Shown: in pieces, positions 26,101 through 41,100 of the stretch
Layout of the letters: each line of letters starts with the position of its first letter
Position numbering within the stretch: position 1 is the first letter of the stretch
From: Paramisgurnus dabryanus
Taxonomy: Eukaryota; Chordata; Actinopteri; Cypriniformes; Cobitidae
NCBI RefSeq assembly: GCF_030506205.2
Contig: NC_133345.1
Span: 30,184,267-30,248,266 of the forward strand
Reading direction: 5' to 3'
Length of the DNA: 64,000 bases
Notes under the pieces: generated by a model
Databases searched by the model: none
Told to the model about the DNA's origin: nothing
The model's input: only the letters and a program-made list of their open reading frames with translations
Made by a program: the position numbers and the translations under genes

Positions 26101-29100
26101 CACTAAACCTCACTAACTAAACTAAACTAAACCTCAGCAGGATTCGGTGACGCCCTGAGGTTTGTTTTCATGTGAAGCACAGCCTGTGTGTTGTGGGTTA
26201 TGTATGTGTGTTTGTTGGGTACAAAGTTTATATGGATAGGAAAACGTGGAAAAAGATTCATAAATGGATCAAACAATTAAAATAACATACACAAAATACA
26301 CTGTTTATTGACATCTTTTATGTATATCAACTCATTAATTTTAGCATGAGCTTTAGGACGTATATAAGTAGTCACATTTATAGGGCTTTTTTACAGGGTT
26401 TCAAAACAGCTTTACAGAAAAAACACAGAAAAATTGGGAAATTATTAAATTTATACTACTATGGCCGTTCATGTGGAGTACAACGTCTTGTGTGTGTGTA
26501 TATATATGTATATGTTAGGGGTGGCACGGTCCATGAAAAAAATCCGAACCGTTCGGTTCGCTTGTCTCGGTTCGGAGCGCGTGTGTACCGCACGGTTCAA
26601 CGGTTCATGGCATGCGCAATGTCTCATGCCCTGTATGTGACCTCAGATAGCGTGTTTCCCTTTCGCGCGAAAGAAGAGGTGGTTTCGAGTATAAGTACTG
26701 CAGGTTATGTTACGTATAGAAATGGCAAGTGGGAGAGAAAAGGAAGTCTGTCCGCAGTTGGAGGATGCGCCAGCGTCGTATAAGTTTGGTGTGTGGAAAC
26801 ATATTTTTATTTCATGTTACCTATGATGACAGCGGAAATAAAACAATAGATTGAACTGCTCGAACAGCCACAGGAGACCGCCTTCTCTCCGACCATTTAT
26901 CTAATCTGAGGTACTGTTTTACGTCTTTAGCGCTATTTTTAGCCTTTCATTGATAAAATTAAAGCGGCTGATTTCCGCGTAGTTTCATTTTGCTAGCGTG
27001 TGAAAGTTGCGCGATCTTATTTCAGAAATTTCCCCTCAAAGTAATCAGGACAGAAGTGGTCAAAAGTGGACAAAAGAGACGGATTTAAATATTACAGGTG
27101 TAAAGGTTATGTTTCTCTCTCGTTCACATATACTCTCAGTATTAAAGCAGCCTCAGTGATAAATCTAAGAGCTACACTGAAGTTGGCATTCTAATAAATG
27201 CAAGTTATCTTTGTGTGCTAAAAATGCACATAAAGTTAATGTAGATGGCAATACACATTCTCTTTTTTGCCAAATAAATGAAAAGCATGTTGAAATCATC
27301 AATGTCTTCCCTCTTGCTGTTTCAAAATCTCACCTGGCTTTCCTCAGGGATGGTCCCAATAATGTGCTTAAAGTCAAATTCAGTTTGTGCATGATTACAT
27401 GATATAACTTTTTTTTTAATACTGTATCCTAAATTATGGATAATTAATACATTAATAAGATAATACATTCCTGGAGTGTTAAAAATTTAAAGAAAAAATA
27501 ACAACAAGAACCGTACTGAACCGAGAACCGTGACCATAGAACCGTGATACGAACCGAACCGAGGGTTTTGTGAACCGTGCCACCCCTAGTATATGTATAT
27601 GTGTATACATTCATTTATTTCTCAGTCCGCCACAAAATTAAAATTAACCACCACAAAAGATGTTTGCACATCGCGTTTATTACTACCGCTGTCTCACATG
27701 AGTTTCTGTGCAAACACCTGTGGCGTCAGTCGAGCCTCATTTTAGTTGCATTTAAAGGGATAATTCGGGCAAAAATGATATTGAACCCATGATTTTCTCC
27801 CCCCCCCCAAGCTGTCCGAGTTGCATATGTCCATCGTTTTTCAGACAAACACATTTTCGGATATTTTATAAAATGTTTTAGATCTTTCAGTTGATTAAAT
27901 GTAATGTTGCGGGGTCCACCCATAGTCCACGACCTTCAAGTCCAAAAAAAGTGCGTCCATCCTTCACAAATTAAATCCAATCGGCTCCAGGATGATAAAC
28001 AAAGGTCTTCTGAGGGTAATCCGCGCGGTGTTGTTGTAGAAATATCCATATTTAAAACTTTATTAACGTAAATAAATACCTTCAGGTAGCGCCGCCATCT
28101 TAGACTCCTCTGTATTCAGGAGAGAGTATTAGCGTAGTGTACGCACTTTTCTTAGTGACGTATGACAAATTCGGAGGGCGAGGGCACAGAGCAGCAGCAG
28201 AGTAGCCTCCGTAGGCTGCGTAAGCTTTCATCCTGAATGCGGACGCTACTAAGATGGCGGCGCTACCGGAAGGTATTTATTTTGGTTAATAAAGTTTAAA
28301 AATGGATATTTCTACAACAACACCGCGCGGATTACCCTCAGAAGACCTTTGTTTATCATCCTGGAGCCGGTTGGATTTATTTTGTGAAGGATGGACGCAC
28401 TTTTTTTGGACTTGAAGATCGTGGACCCCGTAACATTACATTTAATCAACTGAAAGATCTAAAACATTTTCTTAAATATCCGAAAATGTGTTTGTCTGAA
28501 AAACGATGGACATATGCAACTCGGACAGCTTGGGGGTGAGTAAATCATGGGTTTAATATAATTTTTGCCCGAACTATCCCTTTAAGCATATATGCGGACG
28601 TGCGCGTCGCAAATGTGCCGCCACAAACTTCAAGTCTGGAAAAAACTGTTATGGTGTTTCTGATTCTCAACCTGTGGATGTTTTTCATCGCTAAAAGGGA
28701 GTTTGGGAACTTACAGGAAAGCACAAATGACAACAGGTTTACTCGAGAAAGCGCAAGCTAGCACGAAGGTAAAGCTAATCTTTTACATAAGCGTGATGAC
28801 GCTGGTAGTGACGATTCTCTCAGACCAATCAGTGATCTACAGTGTGTTCGGGTCACATTTTGGTAGAGGTCGACCGATTTATCGGCCGGCCGATTAATTG
28901 ACCGATTTTTGGCATATTTTAAAAAAATCGGCCTTGGCCGATTTTGCTGCAAAATTAGGCCGATTAATAGGCAGGCGCATCTGCGGGCACCTAAGCGTTG
29001 TTGTAGAACTCGTGACGCTGCCTCTTGCTGCAAGCAGATCGCTCCCGTCCCGTGTGTGTGCAGCCATGCCTTGTTCACAAACAGCTTTAGTAAACGATGG

Positions 29101-32100
29101 CGAGATCGCGTGAATTAAGCAGCCAGTACAACAGCGCGACGGGCTTATGTCTCGCGGTGCACTGTCTGTGCAAAGATTAGGCTCATTTCATGTGATTAAT
29201 GAGTAATGATGAGTTTTTTTTGCGTGACAGAGAGAGCAGAGCCGCGCGCACACTTTCTGTCTTTAAACTGTCTCCTTGCTTTTATTACTCAAAACAAAAC
29301 TGACTCGATTGCGAAAGGTCGGAAGACCAAATCATATCCACCGAGGAAATGTTTTTCGTGTTGTTACAGTAACACTTTGTTTACAGTTTTGCGCTGCTCA
29401 GCCTGGATTAGAACACAGCGCGTCGGATTCGCGAACTGACTCCTTTGAACGGATTCGTTTGAATGAACGGTTGAAACAACAGATCTGTCCCAACACTAAA
29501 CTCACAAGACGTCACTGTCAGCACAATCAGTCACTTATAGCGCCTCAGAAATGAGAAGGTAAATGTGTTTAGAAAGATTTGCCCTAAATAACAGTCTCAA
29601 CTAAAAAACATAGACATTTACTATGTTAACTTTATGATGAATAAATAATTTATCAGGTCTACCAAATAAGGATTTTATCCTACAAAGCAATAAAAGCCAT
29701 GGTAAAAAACTGATCAAAGATGATGACAGCAGAGTGTCAGGTAATATCTGTGTCTGATAAATGCATGGTGCAGAGGAGGTTGTAAAACTCTTCAGAAAGA
29801 CCAGTCATCATTTTTTTAAATACTTTGACTTAAATAGTGACATTTTTACATTTAAAATATCTGCTAATGATGAGAACATTTTGATTATTATGTACATATA
29901 GAAAATCGGCCAAACATATCGGCCATCGGCTGCCCTGATTTCTAAAAATCGGCATCGCCAGAGAAAAAGCCATATCGGTCGACCTCTACATTTTGGTATC
30001 AGCTCGGCTCGCTTGGAACCCCGATCGAGGTGGTACTAAAAAAGTATGGGGACTACGTACTGCACCCAGTGGAAAAGCCCCCAAAAGTAAGCTGACCCGA
30101 CCCAAACCGTGGGGTACTATGAAATAGAAAAGCGCCGTTATATGCACCCTTTGGGCACAAAGGTGTACTTTTTTAAATGTTACCGCCCTTGTGACAGCTT
30201 TTGTACCTTTTTCTGATAGGGTACTTATTTGGAGTACTTTAGGTTTTTAATATTGAGTTTCTGTACAGTTTCTGGAGATGATCTGTATGAAAAAAGATTT
30301 ATAAATATCCTCAACTTTCACACACGCATCTTCCACATACACATAGCTTTGTGTACTATACTTACTGTTTGTTGTTCTTTAGACAAAATGTTAAAGGAAT
30401 AGTCAATTTTCTTAAAAGAAAAATCCAGATAATTTACTCACCACCATGTCATCCAAAATGTTGATGTCTTTCTTTGTTCAGTCGAGAAGAAATTATGTTT
30501 TTTGAGGAAAACATTCCAGGATTTTTCTCATTTTAATGGACTTTAATAGAGCCCAAAACTTAACACTTAACAGTTTTTTTCAATGGAGTTTCAAAGGACT
30601 CTTATGATCCCAAACGAGGCATAAGGGTCTTATCTAGCGAAACGATTGTCATTTTTGACAATAAAAATAAAAATATGCACTTTTAAACCACAACTTTTCA
30701 TCTAGATCCGGTCATGATGCGTCAGCGTGACCCCACGCAATACGTCATGACGTCAAGAGGTCACAGAAGACGAACGCGAAACTCCGCCCCAGTGTTTACA
30801 AATGTGTTGAAAGAGGACCGTTCCTACGTTGTTGTATGTCAACTGATACTAATTAATGTCTTTGTGTCAGTTTATTGTTTACAAGGGTCCGCAAATGTGC
30901 GTTTTATATATGTAACACGTGACCTCCCTACGTCACTACGCATTTACGTTAGGTCACGCTGGACCGGACCTAGACAAAAAGTTGAGGTTTAAAAGAGCAT
31001 AATTTTATGTCAAAAATGACAATTGTTTCGCTAGATAAAACCCTTATGCCTCGTTTGGGATCGTTTATAGTCCTTTGAAACTCACTTGAAAAAAAACTGT
31101 TAAGTGTTGAGTTAAGTATTAAATGTTGGGCTCTATTAAAGTCTATTAAAATGAGAAAAATCCTGCAGTGTTTTCCTCAAAAGACATAGTTTCTTCTGGA
31201 CTGAACAAAGAAAGACATCCACATTTTGGATGACATGGTGGTAAGTAAATTATCTGGATTTTTCTTTTAAGAAAATGGACTATTCCTTTAAAAGCTCTCT
31301 CATTTGCAAGTTGTTAAATAAATAAATGTATATAATTGCTACCATTTTGCTACTGTATGTATGTGGTCCCTAGGGTGTTCTGAAAGGATTACTCAACTTT
31401 CATTAAAAAATCCTGATAATATACTCACCCACATCTCATCCAAGATGTTTAGGTCTTTCTTTATTCAGTTGAGAAGAAACTACATTTTTTAAGGAAAATA
31501 TTTCACGATTTTTCTCCATTTAGTTGACTGAAAGACCTTTTTTATTTTTTTAAATGACGATTGTTTTGCTAGATAAAACCTGTATGCCTCTATGTTATGT
31601 ATGTTAACAGTATGTATCCGTGTATACAAATAATGATAAATCCAGTCTTAATTTGATACATGTACTTACTAGGGGTCTTTTGCCAGAAAAAAGTTGAAGA
31701 CCTCTGCTTTAAAGGCGGGGTGCACAATTTTGAAACACACTTTGGAAAATGGAGTCGGGCCGAGTACCAAAACTCACTTGTAGCCAATCAGCAGGGTTGT
31801 ATATGTGTGGGGCGGGTCTATCAAAAGAAGGTCCAGATTCTATTTGGGTAGGGGCGTGTTTGTTTAGGTGATTTCAAATGTCAACATTGGCTTTCAGACA
31901 TCATGTACCCCGCTTTTAAGTGGATTACACTCAAACATAATGCCTTAAAGTGATAGTTCACCCAAAAATAAAAATTCTGTCATCATTTACTCATCCGCAT
32001 GTTCTGTATGCGTTTTTTTATTTTGATGGACACAAAAAGATATTTTATTAAATGATGGTAAGCACACAGCTGCCGTAACCATTGACTTTCATAGTAGGGA

Positions 32101-35100
32101 AGCAAATATTATTATAAATGATGAAGATGATATTTTGATAAATGATGATGAATTCCATCATATTTGTTTTTCCTACTATGGAAGTCAATGTTTACAATCA
32201 GCTGTGTGCTTACCATCATTTATCAAAATATTTTTTTTGTGTTCATCATAAAAAATAAACCCGTACAACATGAGAAAATGAATTTTCATTTTTAGGTGAA
32301 CTATCCCTTTAATATGTAAGCCATTTAACTGCTCAATATCTAAAAAATTGTTAAAATCCTGTCTGTTTTAAATCTTACTGTCAATCTGTGTTTCGATGTA
32401 GACGAGAGATGATTTCCTCGGACAAGTGGATGTTCCTCTTCATCAGATCCCAGTGAGTGTCAATGGTTATTTTATAATGTGTATTAAACACTTGTTTCTT
32501 CTCTTGTATGTTTTGTTTAATCTCCAGATTTAGTGTAAATTTTGACGTTGGCTGTTATTTTTAGAAGGTCTGTCTCATGTCTTTAGAGGCGCTCCCATTT
32601 TAACATGGATAACATTGTAAAATTAGTCTTGAGAGTAGCTCAGTTGCAGCTCATTATGAGTCACGGTGACATTAAAGTTTAACATTAACACTCTTTATGT
32701 GCGTGTTCATAAAGTCTGTTTTCACCATTGCTAACAAATAATGTCAAATAAATCTAAAGTTTAATCGAATGTCACATTGAAATGCAAGCAAGCTGCTGAT
32801 ATTTTAAAAATGTTGTCCACAGACAGAAAATCCAAACAACGAAAGACCCTACACGTTCAAGGACTTTCTGTTGCACCCGAGAAGGTTAGCGGAAATTTTT
32901 ACTGCTGTTTTTATCACTTGGATACCTGCATGTTTTCCTCCAAACCCGGTTTCAAATCCATTGTTGCCGATAAGCCCTTTGACCCGCTATGATGTTATGT
33001 GGACTGTTGTCATCTGAAACATGTACATATCAACACTCTTGATACAGTTGAGTTTTGTGCCTTTGATGTTGATCTACCGTTGTTGTATCTCTTATCATGC
33101 AGTCACAAGTCAAGGGTGAAAGGTCATCTCAGACTGAAAATGACTTACCTCCCCAAGAACAGTGATACAGAGGATGACCCAGCTGAACAGATTGAAAATT
33201 CGGATGTAAGCATACCTCAAAATGTTACTCGCATGCACCAACGCCAGCTTCTTCTACACTAATGTATTTGCCTGAGAACAGACTTTAAAGGGACAGTTCA
33301 CCCAAAAAAATCTTTATGGACTTTTTTTGATGAACACAAAAGAATATATTTTGATAAATGATTGTAAGCACACAGTTGACCCATACGGTACCCATTGAAT
33401 TCCACAGTATTTGTTTTTCCTACTATGGAAGTCAATGGTTACAATCAGCTGTGTGCTTACCATCATTTATCAAAATATTTTATTTTGTGTTCATCAGAAA
33501 AAAGAAATTCATTCAGATTTAGAACAACATGAGGATGAGAAATTATGACATCATTTTCATTTTTGGGTGAACTATCCCTTTAACCATGACTGATCCTCAG
33601 GGGTTTTGACACAAGAGTAGTGTTCTGTAAATTGCCTCCCAGTTCAATGACCGGTAACATACTGTAACTCTAGTCTGATGAACAGATGGGTGATTAACCT
33701 CTAAATGGGTCACTGTACTGATTAGCGCATTAAACCTGTAACTCACCACGTTTACATGCACCCCATAATGCAATTTTGGTACACACAAATTTTGCAATGA
33801 CACCTGTAAACACAATACTTCGATCAGAATAATGCCATTATGCTCATAATCAGTGTTGGGGGTAACGCATTACAAGTAACGTGCATTACGTAATAATATT
33901 ACTTTTCTGAGTAACGAGTAAAGTAACACATTACTTTTTAAATGTGCACATTAATATTTGAGTTACTTTTTAAAAAACGTAATGCAAGTTACTTTTAGTT
34001 TAATTATTTCGCTAAAAAAATTATGTACTTAATTAAACTAAACGTAGTCTCATTATGCACTCTATGCGTACACGCCTGTGTGGGAACAGTTTGAGTCAGA
34101 AACTGAGATGGCAGGCCAGAGCTCGACATTTTTGTGATAAAATGTGCAATTTTTAAAATGCAGAACTTTTCAGTCATAAAAAACACCTGCAAGGCCTAAA
34201 AGAGATCAAGCCTCAGCCAAGAAAAAGTAACGCAAAAGTAACTAAAAGTAACGTTAGCATTACTTTGCATGAAAAGTAATGAAAAGTAATTTGTTCGGAG
34301 TAACTTAATATTGTAATGCATTACTTTTAAAAGTAACTTTCCTCAACACTGCTCATAATCGCAGTAAGCATTATCGTATTAAAATCGATTTTAAAAACTG
34401 GATATGTAAACACTTGTTACTTTGCTTTTTTTGCATACCTTAGACATAGATTCATGACTTTAGAGAAAGTTTTCCCCACATTCATCCAGAGACGGTGCGA
34501 AGAACGTGACAGGAGCGTATGCAACCATTGCAGAGTAATACATAATGTTTCTGTATTCATCACGGCACCGAATAATGAAATGCGTCTATAGGAACATGTT
34601 TGTCATTTAAAGAGCACATATTACGTTGCTAAATACAATGTTATTTTTAGTATTTGGTATAATACAATGTGTTTGCGTAGTTTATGCTTTAAAGGGATAG
34701 TTCGGCCAAAAATTATATTAAACCCATGATTTACTCAACCCCAAGCTGTCCGAGTTGCATATGTCCATCGTTTTTCAGACAAACACATTTTCGGATATTT
34801 TATCAAATGTTTTAGATCTTTCAGTTGATTAAATGTAATGTTACGGGGTCCACTCATAGTCCACAACCTTCAAGTCCAAAAAAAGTGCGTCCATCCTTCA
34901 CAAATTAAATCCAAACGGCTCCAGGATGATAAACAAAGGTCTTCTGAGGGTAATCCGTGCGGTGTTGTTGTAGAAATATCCATATTTAAAACTTTATTAA
35001 CGAAAATAAATACCTTCCGGTAGCGCCGCCATCTTCAGTCGCGTCCGCGTTCAGGATGAGTGCTTACGCAGCCTACGGAGGCTACTCTGCTGCTCTGTGC

Positions 35101-38100
35101 CCTCCGAATTTGTCATACGTCACTGAGAAAAGTGCGTACACTACGCTAATACTCTCTCCTGAATACAGAGGAGTCTAAGATGGCGGCGCTACCGGAAGGT
35201 ATTTATTTTCGTTAATAAAGTTTTAAATATGGATATTTCTACAACAACACCACGTGGATTACCCTCAGAAAACCTTTGTTTATTATCCTGGAGCCGTTTG
35301 GATTTAATTTGTGAAGGATGGACACACTTTTTTTGGACTTGAAGGTTGTGGACCCCGTAACATTACATTTAATCAACTGAAAGATCTAAAACATTTTCTA
35401 AAATATCCGAAAATGTGTTTGTCTGAAAAACGATGGACATATGCAACTCGGACAGCTTGGGGGTGAGTAAATCATGGGTTTAATATCATTTTTGGCCGAA
35501 CTATCCCTTTCATAAAGCATTATTTTCCACATACTGTACATGTTTGTTGCTCCTCTATGCCCTGCCTTCCTAAAACGCGTTAATTTTATACAAAGCTCAT
35601 CGTTCTGAAAGGTACAGTGTCCTCTGATTGGCCAGCTAGCCAGTACGTTGTGATTGGCCTGAATACCTCTGACATCAGCCCAAAATATGACGCTCCTTAC
35701 AGTATTTGTAAGAGCAGCTTTTAATACAATAATGACAGGAGTTAATATTATCTTTACTACCTTATTAATGGATCATTCTACAGAAACTTCCACTTTTGGT
35801 ATGCAAGATGTCTTAAGTACATGCACACAAAAAAATAAAAAATCATTAAGCTGTCATTTATGTGTACTCATACAGTCAAAGAGTAATCTAATAATGTGTC
35901 TAAGTTTAAATGTTAGAAAAAGAAATCAATTTTAAAGACTGCATACACAATGTTTTTGACACTGGTGTTACCTTACTTCTTTAGCAATATTAAAGGTGTT
36001 AATGAAATATTATTTTTAATTTTTCATCATGAAAACTGCATTTTATAAAATTGCTGCTGCAAAATATCAAACCAAATGTTGTCAATCATTGTTTACTCAC
36101 TAAATTAAGTAGTTTAATCCATTTGTATTCTAGTTTTTTGCAATTCTCAAACAATAAAGGAGACTATACCAGTGACTTAAACTAAAAGCTTCATGTGAAA
36201 TCATGAGATAAATGAGAAGATTTCTGATAACTGAAAAGAGACAGTGGACTTACCATGGGCTTCTCTTTATAGATCTCCAGGATATTGAATGAAGGACGTC
36301 AAGTGTTGTCGTCATTGTGATTTTTATTTCAAAATAAAAGCTTTTGTTAAATGGTAACACCAGTGACACAACTCCAGGGGACCACTACTTTCATTATATA
36401 TTTTATAATAATTATTTATCATTTTGTTTTTTAATGTAATTTACATCATATATTTGATAGTTATGGACACATTATTGTATTTTAAATGGAACAAAACACT
36501 GTTTTTGATCTCAAAATAAAGCATTTTCCCTCTGTACATGAATGTGGGGACGAGTACTTCTGTGGTGCTTGGAATTCTAATTAATTAATAAAAATAAAAT
36601 ATTGCTACATTGATAGCTCAAGAAAATGTAATTGTTCAAATAACATATTGTTTCATTTTAAAATATAAAAAATTGTAACCCTAAAGTGTTTTTCAAGTGT
36701 AATATTTTTGTAAAGGCTGTAAAGACAGAAAAATGGAAACATTTCCGTAGAATGACCCAAATACGAGCCGAATCTGATCCAGAAAATGCACGTCAACAGG
36801 CCGAGGACGTAAACTGTTGCCTACAATCCGTGTATTTGTTGTAGTCCAAGAAAAGAGATTTAAGTTGGAAACGATAACCAGCTCATCATCGTTTACTTTG
36901 GGATTTGGACCTTTTGCATGTCTTTAACATGTACACACTTACACGCCAAAGGAAATGCAAAATTGTGAATCAGATAATAGGTGCTCTTTAATGTAAATAT
37001 ATTAAAAAATGTGTGATCTTTGGGGTCAAACCCATGACCTTTACCCTGCTTGGTAACACTTTACTTGAAGGGGTGTGCATAAGACTGACATGACATGTGT
37101 CTTGAACATGAAGGAGATTTTATACACATTTATGACAATTGTCATTAATGTTCAAGTATGTAATTTTTAAAGGGATAGTTCACCCAGAAATGAAAATTTT
37201 GTCATCATTTACTCCCTCTCAGGATGTTACAAACCTGTATACATTTCTTTGTTCTGAAAAACACAAGGAAGATATTTTGAGAAATGTTTGTAACCAAACC
37301 ATTTGTGGACCCTATTCACATCCATAGTAGGACAAAATAATACTATGGAAGTAAACGGTTTGGTTACAAACATTTTTCAAAATAATCTTATTTTGTGTTC
37401 ATCAGAACAACGAAATGTATACAGGTTTGTAACAACATAAGGGTGAGTAAATGATGACAGATTTTCATTTTAAAGTGAACTATACCTTTAAAGCAAAGAT
37501 GGCATTGTTTGAGATGTCTTTGTTATGATAACTTGACATAAACCAATACATCATAACTTGTCATAAAGCTGTCATAAACATGACATAGCAGAATAATTAT
37601 CAAACCTAAGAAATGACGTAGCTTTATGGGTTAACATTACATTAAACTTTCATTTAAATGTCATTAAGTGTTAATAATCTTTGAAATAATTTTAAATACC
37701 TTAACAAAATGCAACAGACACGTCAAAATATTATTGTCATGATTCACAGGGAAGGGGACCCAAGTGCAGGTAGAGGTGAACTCAAACGGGTTTATTAACA
37801 AAAGAAATCAAAGGCCCACGTAGGGGGAAACAACATCACATAAACAGATGACACTGCAGACGAGACTAGACTAACTTGACTATGACTAACAAACTTGACT
37901 ATAAACTTTGACTAAACAGATTGAGTTGCCACAAACAGCAACGGTTCAAAATATACAAAACGATCCAGCACAGGACAGAACACATAAGACAACTAAACAA
38001 GACAACGAGGGAAGGGACAGGTAAGGGGAGTTAACCAATAATGAATTATTAACGAGAAGACAAGGGGGCGGGGACATAAACGAGACGCAGCAAAACACTA

Positions 38101-41100
38101 CCCAAACAAGTCTTTCAAATCACATGAGCCAATATTTTATTCACAATAGAACATAGATAACATAGCAAATGTTTAAACTGAGAAATTTTACACTTTTATC
38201 CACTTTATTAGCTCATTTAAAATTGAATGCCTGCTACAGGTCTCAAAAAAGTTTGCACGGGGCAACAAACGGCTAAAAAAGCAAGCAGTTTTGAAAGATT
38301 CAACTGGGAGAAGTTAAAGGGGCGGTGAATTTATTGTTTTATACTGTTGTCTGAGGTCTACTTATGATGTTCGCTTGGTTTTACATTCAAAAACATCAAA
38401 AGCAATAAGTAGTAGGCTATTTTGTAACATGGATTAGTGGCTGTCTGGAGAAAAGCTTCGTTTGAAGGGGCGGGCCGCATTGAAGACCTGGACGTTAACA
38501 CCCAGTGCTATGATTGGATGGCTTTATTCCCGTCATTACATGTGGGGAAATGTTATAAAAACATTAATGTGGAAAATAGCAGCCGAACACATATATGTTT
38601 GAGCCACAAAAGATTATGGGTGCTAAAGATGATACACATAAATGACAATACGTACAGTAAAGTAGAAACAAAACTTTAAACTCAACGTGACTAAAGTGTA
38701 CCGTATACAACACAGTAAGCGGGCATCAGATTATAAACGGCGGCTGATAAGCTCTTATCAATAACTTTGTATATTTCTATTGTGCTTGTGAGGTTGCTCT
38801 TAGGTACACGTAACGTTACATACCACAGTTATATGATAAAAAAGCTTTGTTGAGTGTTTGACCGTTCAAACGCAACTCGCCTAAATTACCGTATACAACA
38901 CAGTAAGCGGAATCAGAATCTAAATTGCGGCTGATAAATCCTTCCTTATCACTACCTTTGCATATTTCTACCGTTAAATTACAATCGTATTGTTAAGTGT
39001 TGCACCTTTATTAATCGTTTAATGTTTTTAGTAAATTAAAACAGTCAAACATACGTGTTTAGACACGGATGTTACAACAGGACATATCAAGCGATCTCTT
39101 CTAACAAAGCAATAGTGAAACGCAGTAACTTAAATAAAGTAAAATGTCTTACTTGCTGTGTCATTTTCGTCAGATCCAATATTAGTGGTGCTTTTAATCA
39201 CAGTCTCTCTGCAAATCCAGCATCGACTTGCTTCTTTACAAGTGAATCCGCACAGTACACAAGGTAATCAAACACTCCCCACGCGAGCTGGAACTCTTCA
39301 AAAACAACCTTTATCCACGCATTCCTAATGTTATTTTCCGAGCCTCCGAATTAAAGTATTCAGTTTCTGTGTTGTTCCCACGCGGGTTTTCCACAACCAA
39401 AGACTTCGTTACCATGGTTACTCTATCACAGTGGTTCTTAACGTTATTCCTCGAGGCCCACTGCCCTGCACATTTTGTATGTCTCCCTTATTTAACACAC
39501 CTGATTCAAATCATCAGCTCATTAGAAGAGATCTCAATGAACTGAACTGAGTCTGCCAGATAAAAGAGACATACAAAACATGCAGGGCAGTGGGCCTCCA
39601 GGAATAACGTTAAGAACCACTGCTCTATCATAACAGATCACCGCGTCAAAATAAAAGTCTATCAGAAAAAATGTATTTAAAAGTCATTTTGGTTACATTT
39701 GGCAATCTTTAAAGACATGTTTACTGATTGTTGAGACACACGTGTGTCACGCGAAGCTGTGGGCGGGGCTACAAAAGTGGTCGTTGTATTTGGCTATGGG
39801 GAGGTGCTTCAATTCTACTTTGACGTCATATTTCTCCGAATTCCACACTTGGTTGTAAAACTGGCTTGGTGCCAAAAACTGTTATATTTCAGTAGCACGG
39901 ACGTTTTCAGTTCTGAAACTTGCAGGATGTTCATTTAACTATGATGACCTCTTATATAACAAAGTATCAAGTTAAAATTGAGTATTTGATTCACCGCTTC
40001 TTTAATTGATATCAAGTCTGTAACATGATTAGCTATAAAAGGTATGTCTTAGAGAAGCAGAGTCTCTCAGAAGTAAAGATGGGCAGAGGCTCTCCAATCT
40101 GTGAAAGACTGCGTAAAAACATTGTGGAATGCTTTAAAAACAATGTTCCTCAACGTCAAATTGCAAAGGCTTTGCAAATCTCATCATCTACAGTGCATAA
40201 CATCATCAAAAAATTCAGAGAAACTGGAGAAATCTTTGTGCATAAGGGACAAGGCCGGAGACGTTAATTGGGTGCCCTCAGATGACACTGCATCACTCAT
40301 CGGCATGATTGTATCAATGACATTACTTAATGGGCCCAGGAATACTTCCAGAAACCACTTTCGGTAAACACAATCCGCCGTGCCATCAGCAGATGCCAGC
40401 TAAAGCTCTATCATGCAAAAAGGAAGTCATATGAGAACATGGTCCAGAAGCGCCGTCGTGTCCTGTGGGCCAAGGCTTATTTAAAATTGACTATTTCAAA
40501 GTGAAATAGTGTTCTATGGTCAGACGAGTCTAAATTTGACATTCTTGTTGGAAATCACGGACGCCGTGTCCTCCGGGCTAAAGAGAAGGGGGACCTTCCA
40601 GCTTGTCATCAGCGTTCAGTTGAAAAGCCAGCATCTCTGATGGTATGGGGGTGCATAAGTGCATACAGTATGGGCAGCTTACCTGTTTTGGAAAGCTCTG
40701 TAAATGCTGAAAGGTATATAAAGGTTTTAGAGCAACATGTACTTCCCTCCAAATGCATTTGGTGCATCATTAAACGAAAAATACGTCAAAGACTACCACG
40801 AACTCTATATACAGCAGCTGTATAGCTATATAAGGCAAGAATGGGACCAAATTCCAACACCAAGGGCCCTATTTTAACGATCTGAAATGCAAGTGCAAAG
40901 TGCAAGTGAATTTGTGGGCAAATCTTGGGCGCTGTTGCTATTTTCCCAGTGGGAGAAATAACTCTTGCGCCAGGTGCAAATCTATAAGGGGTTGGTCTGA
41001 GGCTATATCCACACGAAGCCGGTGCATTCCCTATCCGATTATTTTTTTCCTTGCACTAAAAAAATAATCCGTAAACACGAAACCACTGAAACCGACTGAA

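Noticed and set aside
40025..40267. Small helix-turn-helix gene
   Set aside because: It is the start of a broken Tc1-like transposase whose later parts follow in other frames.
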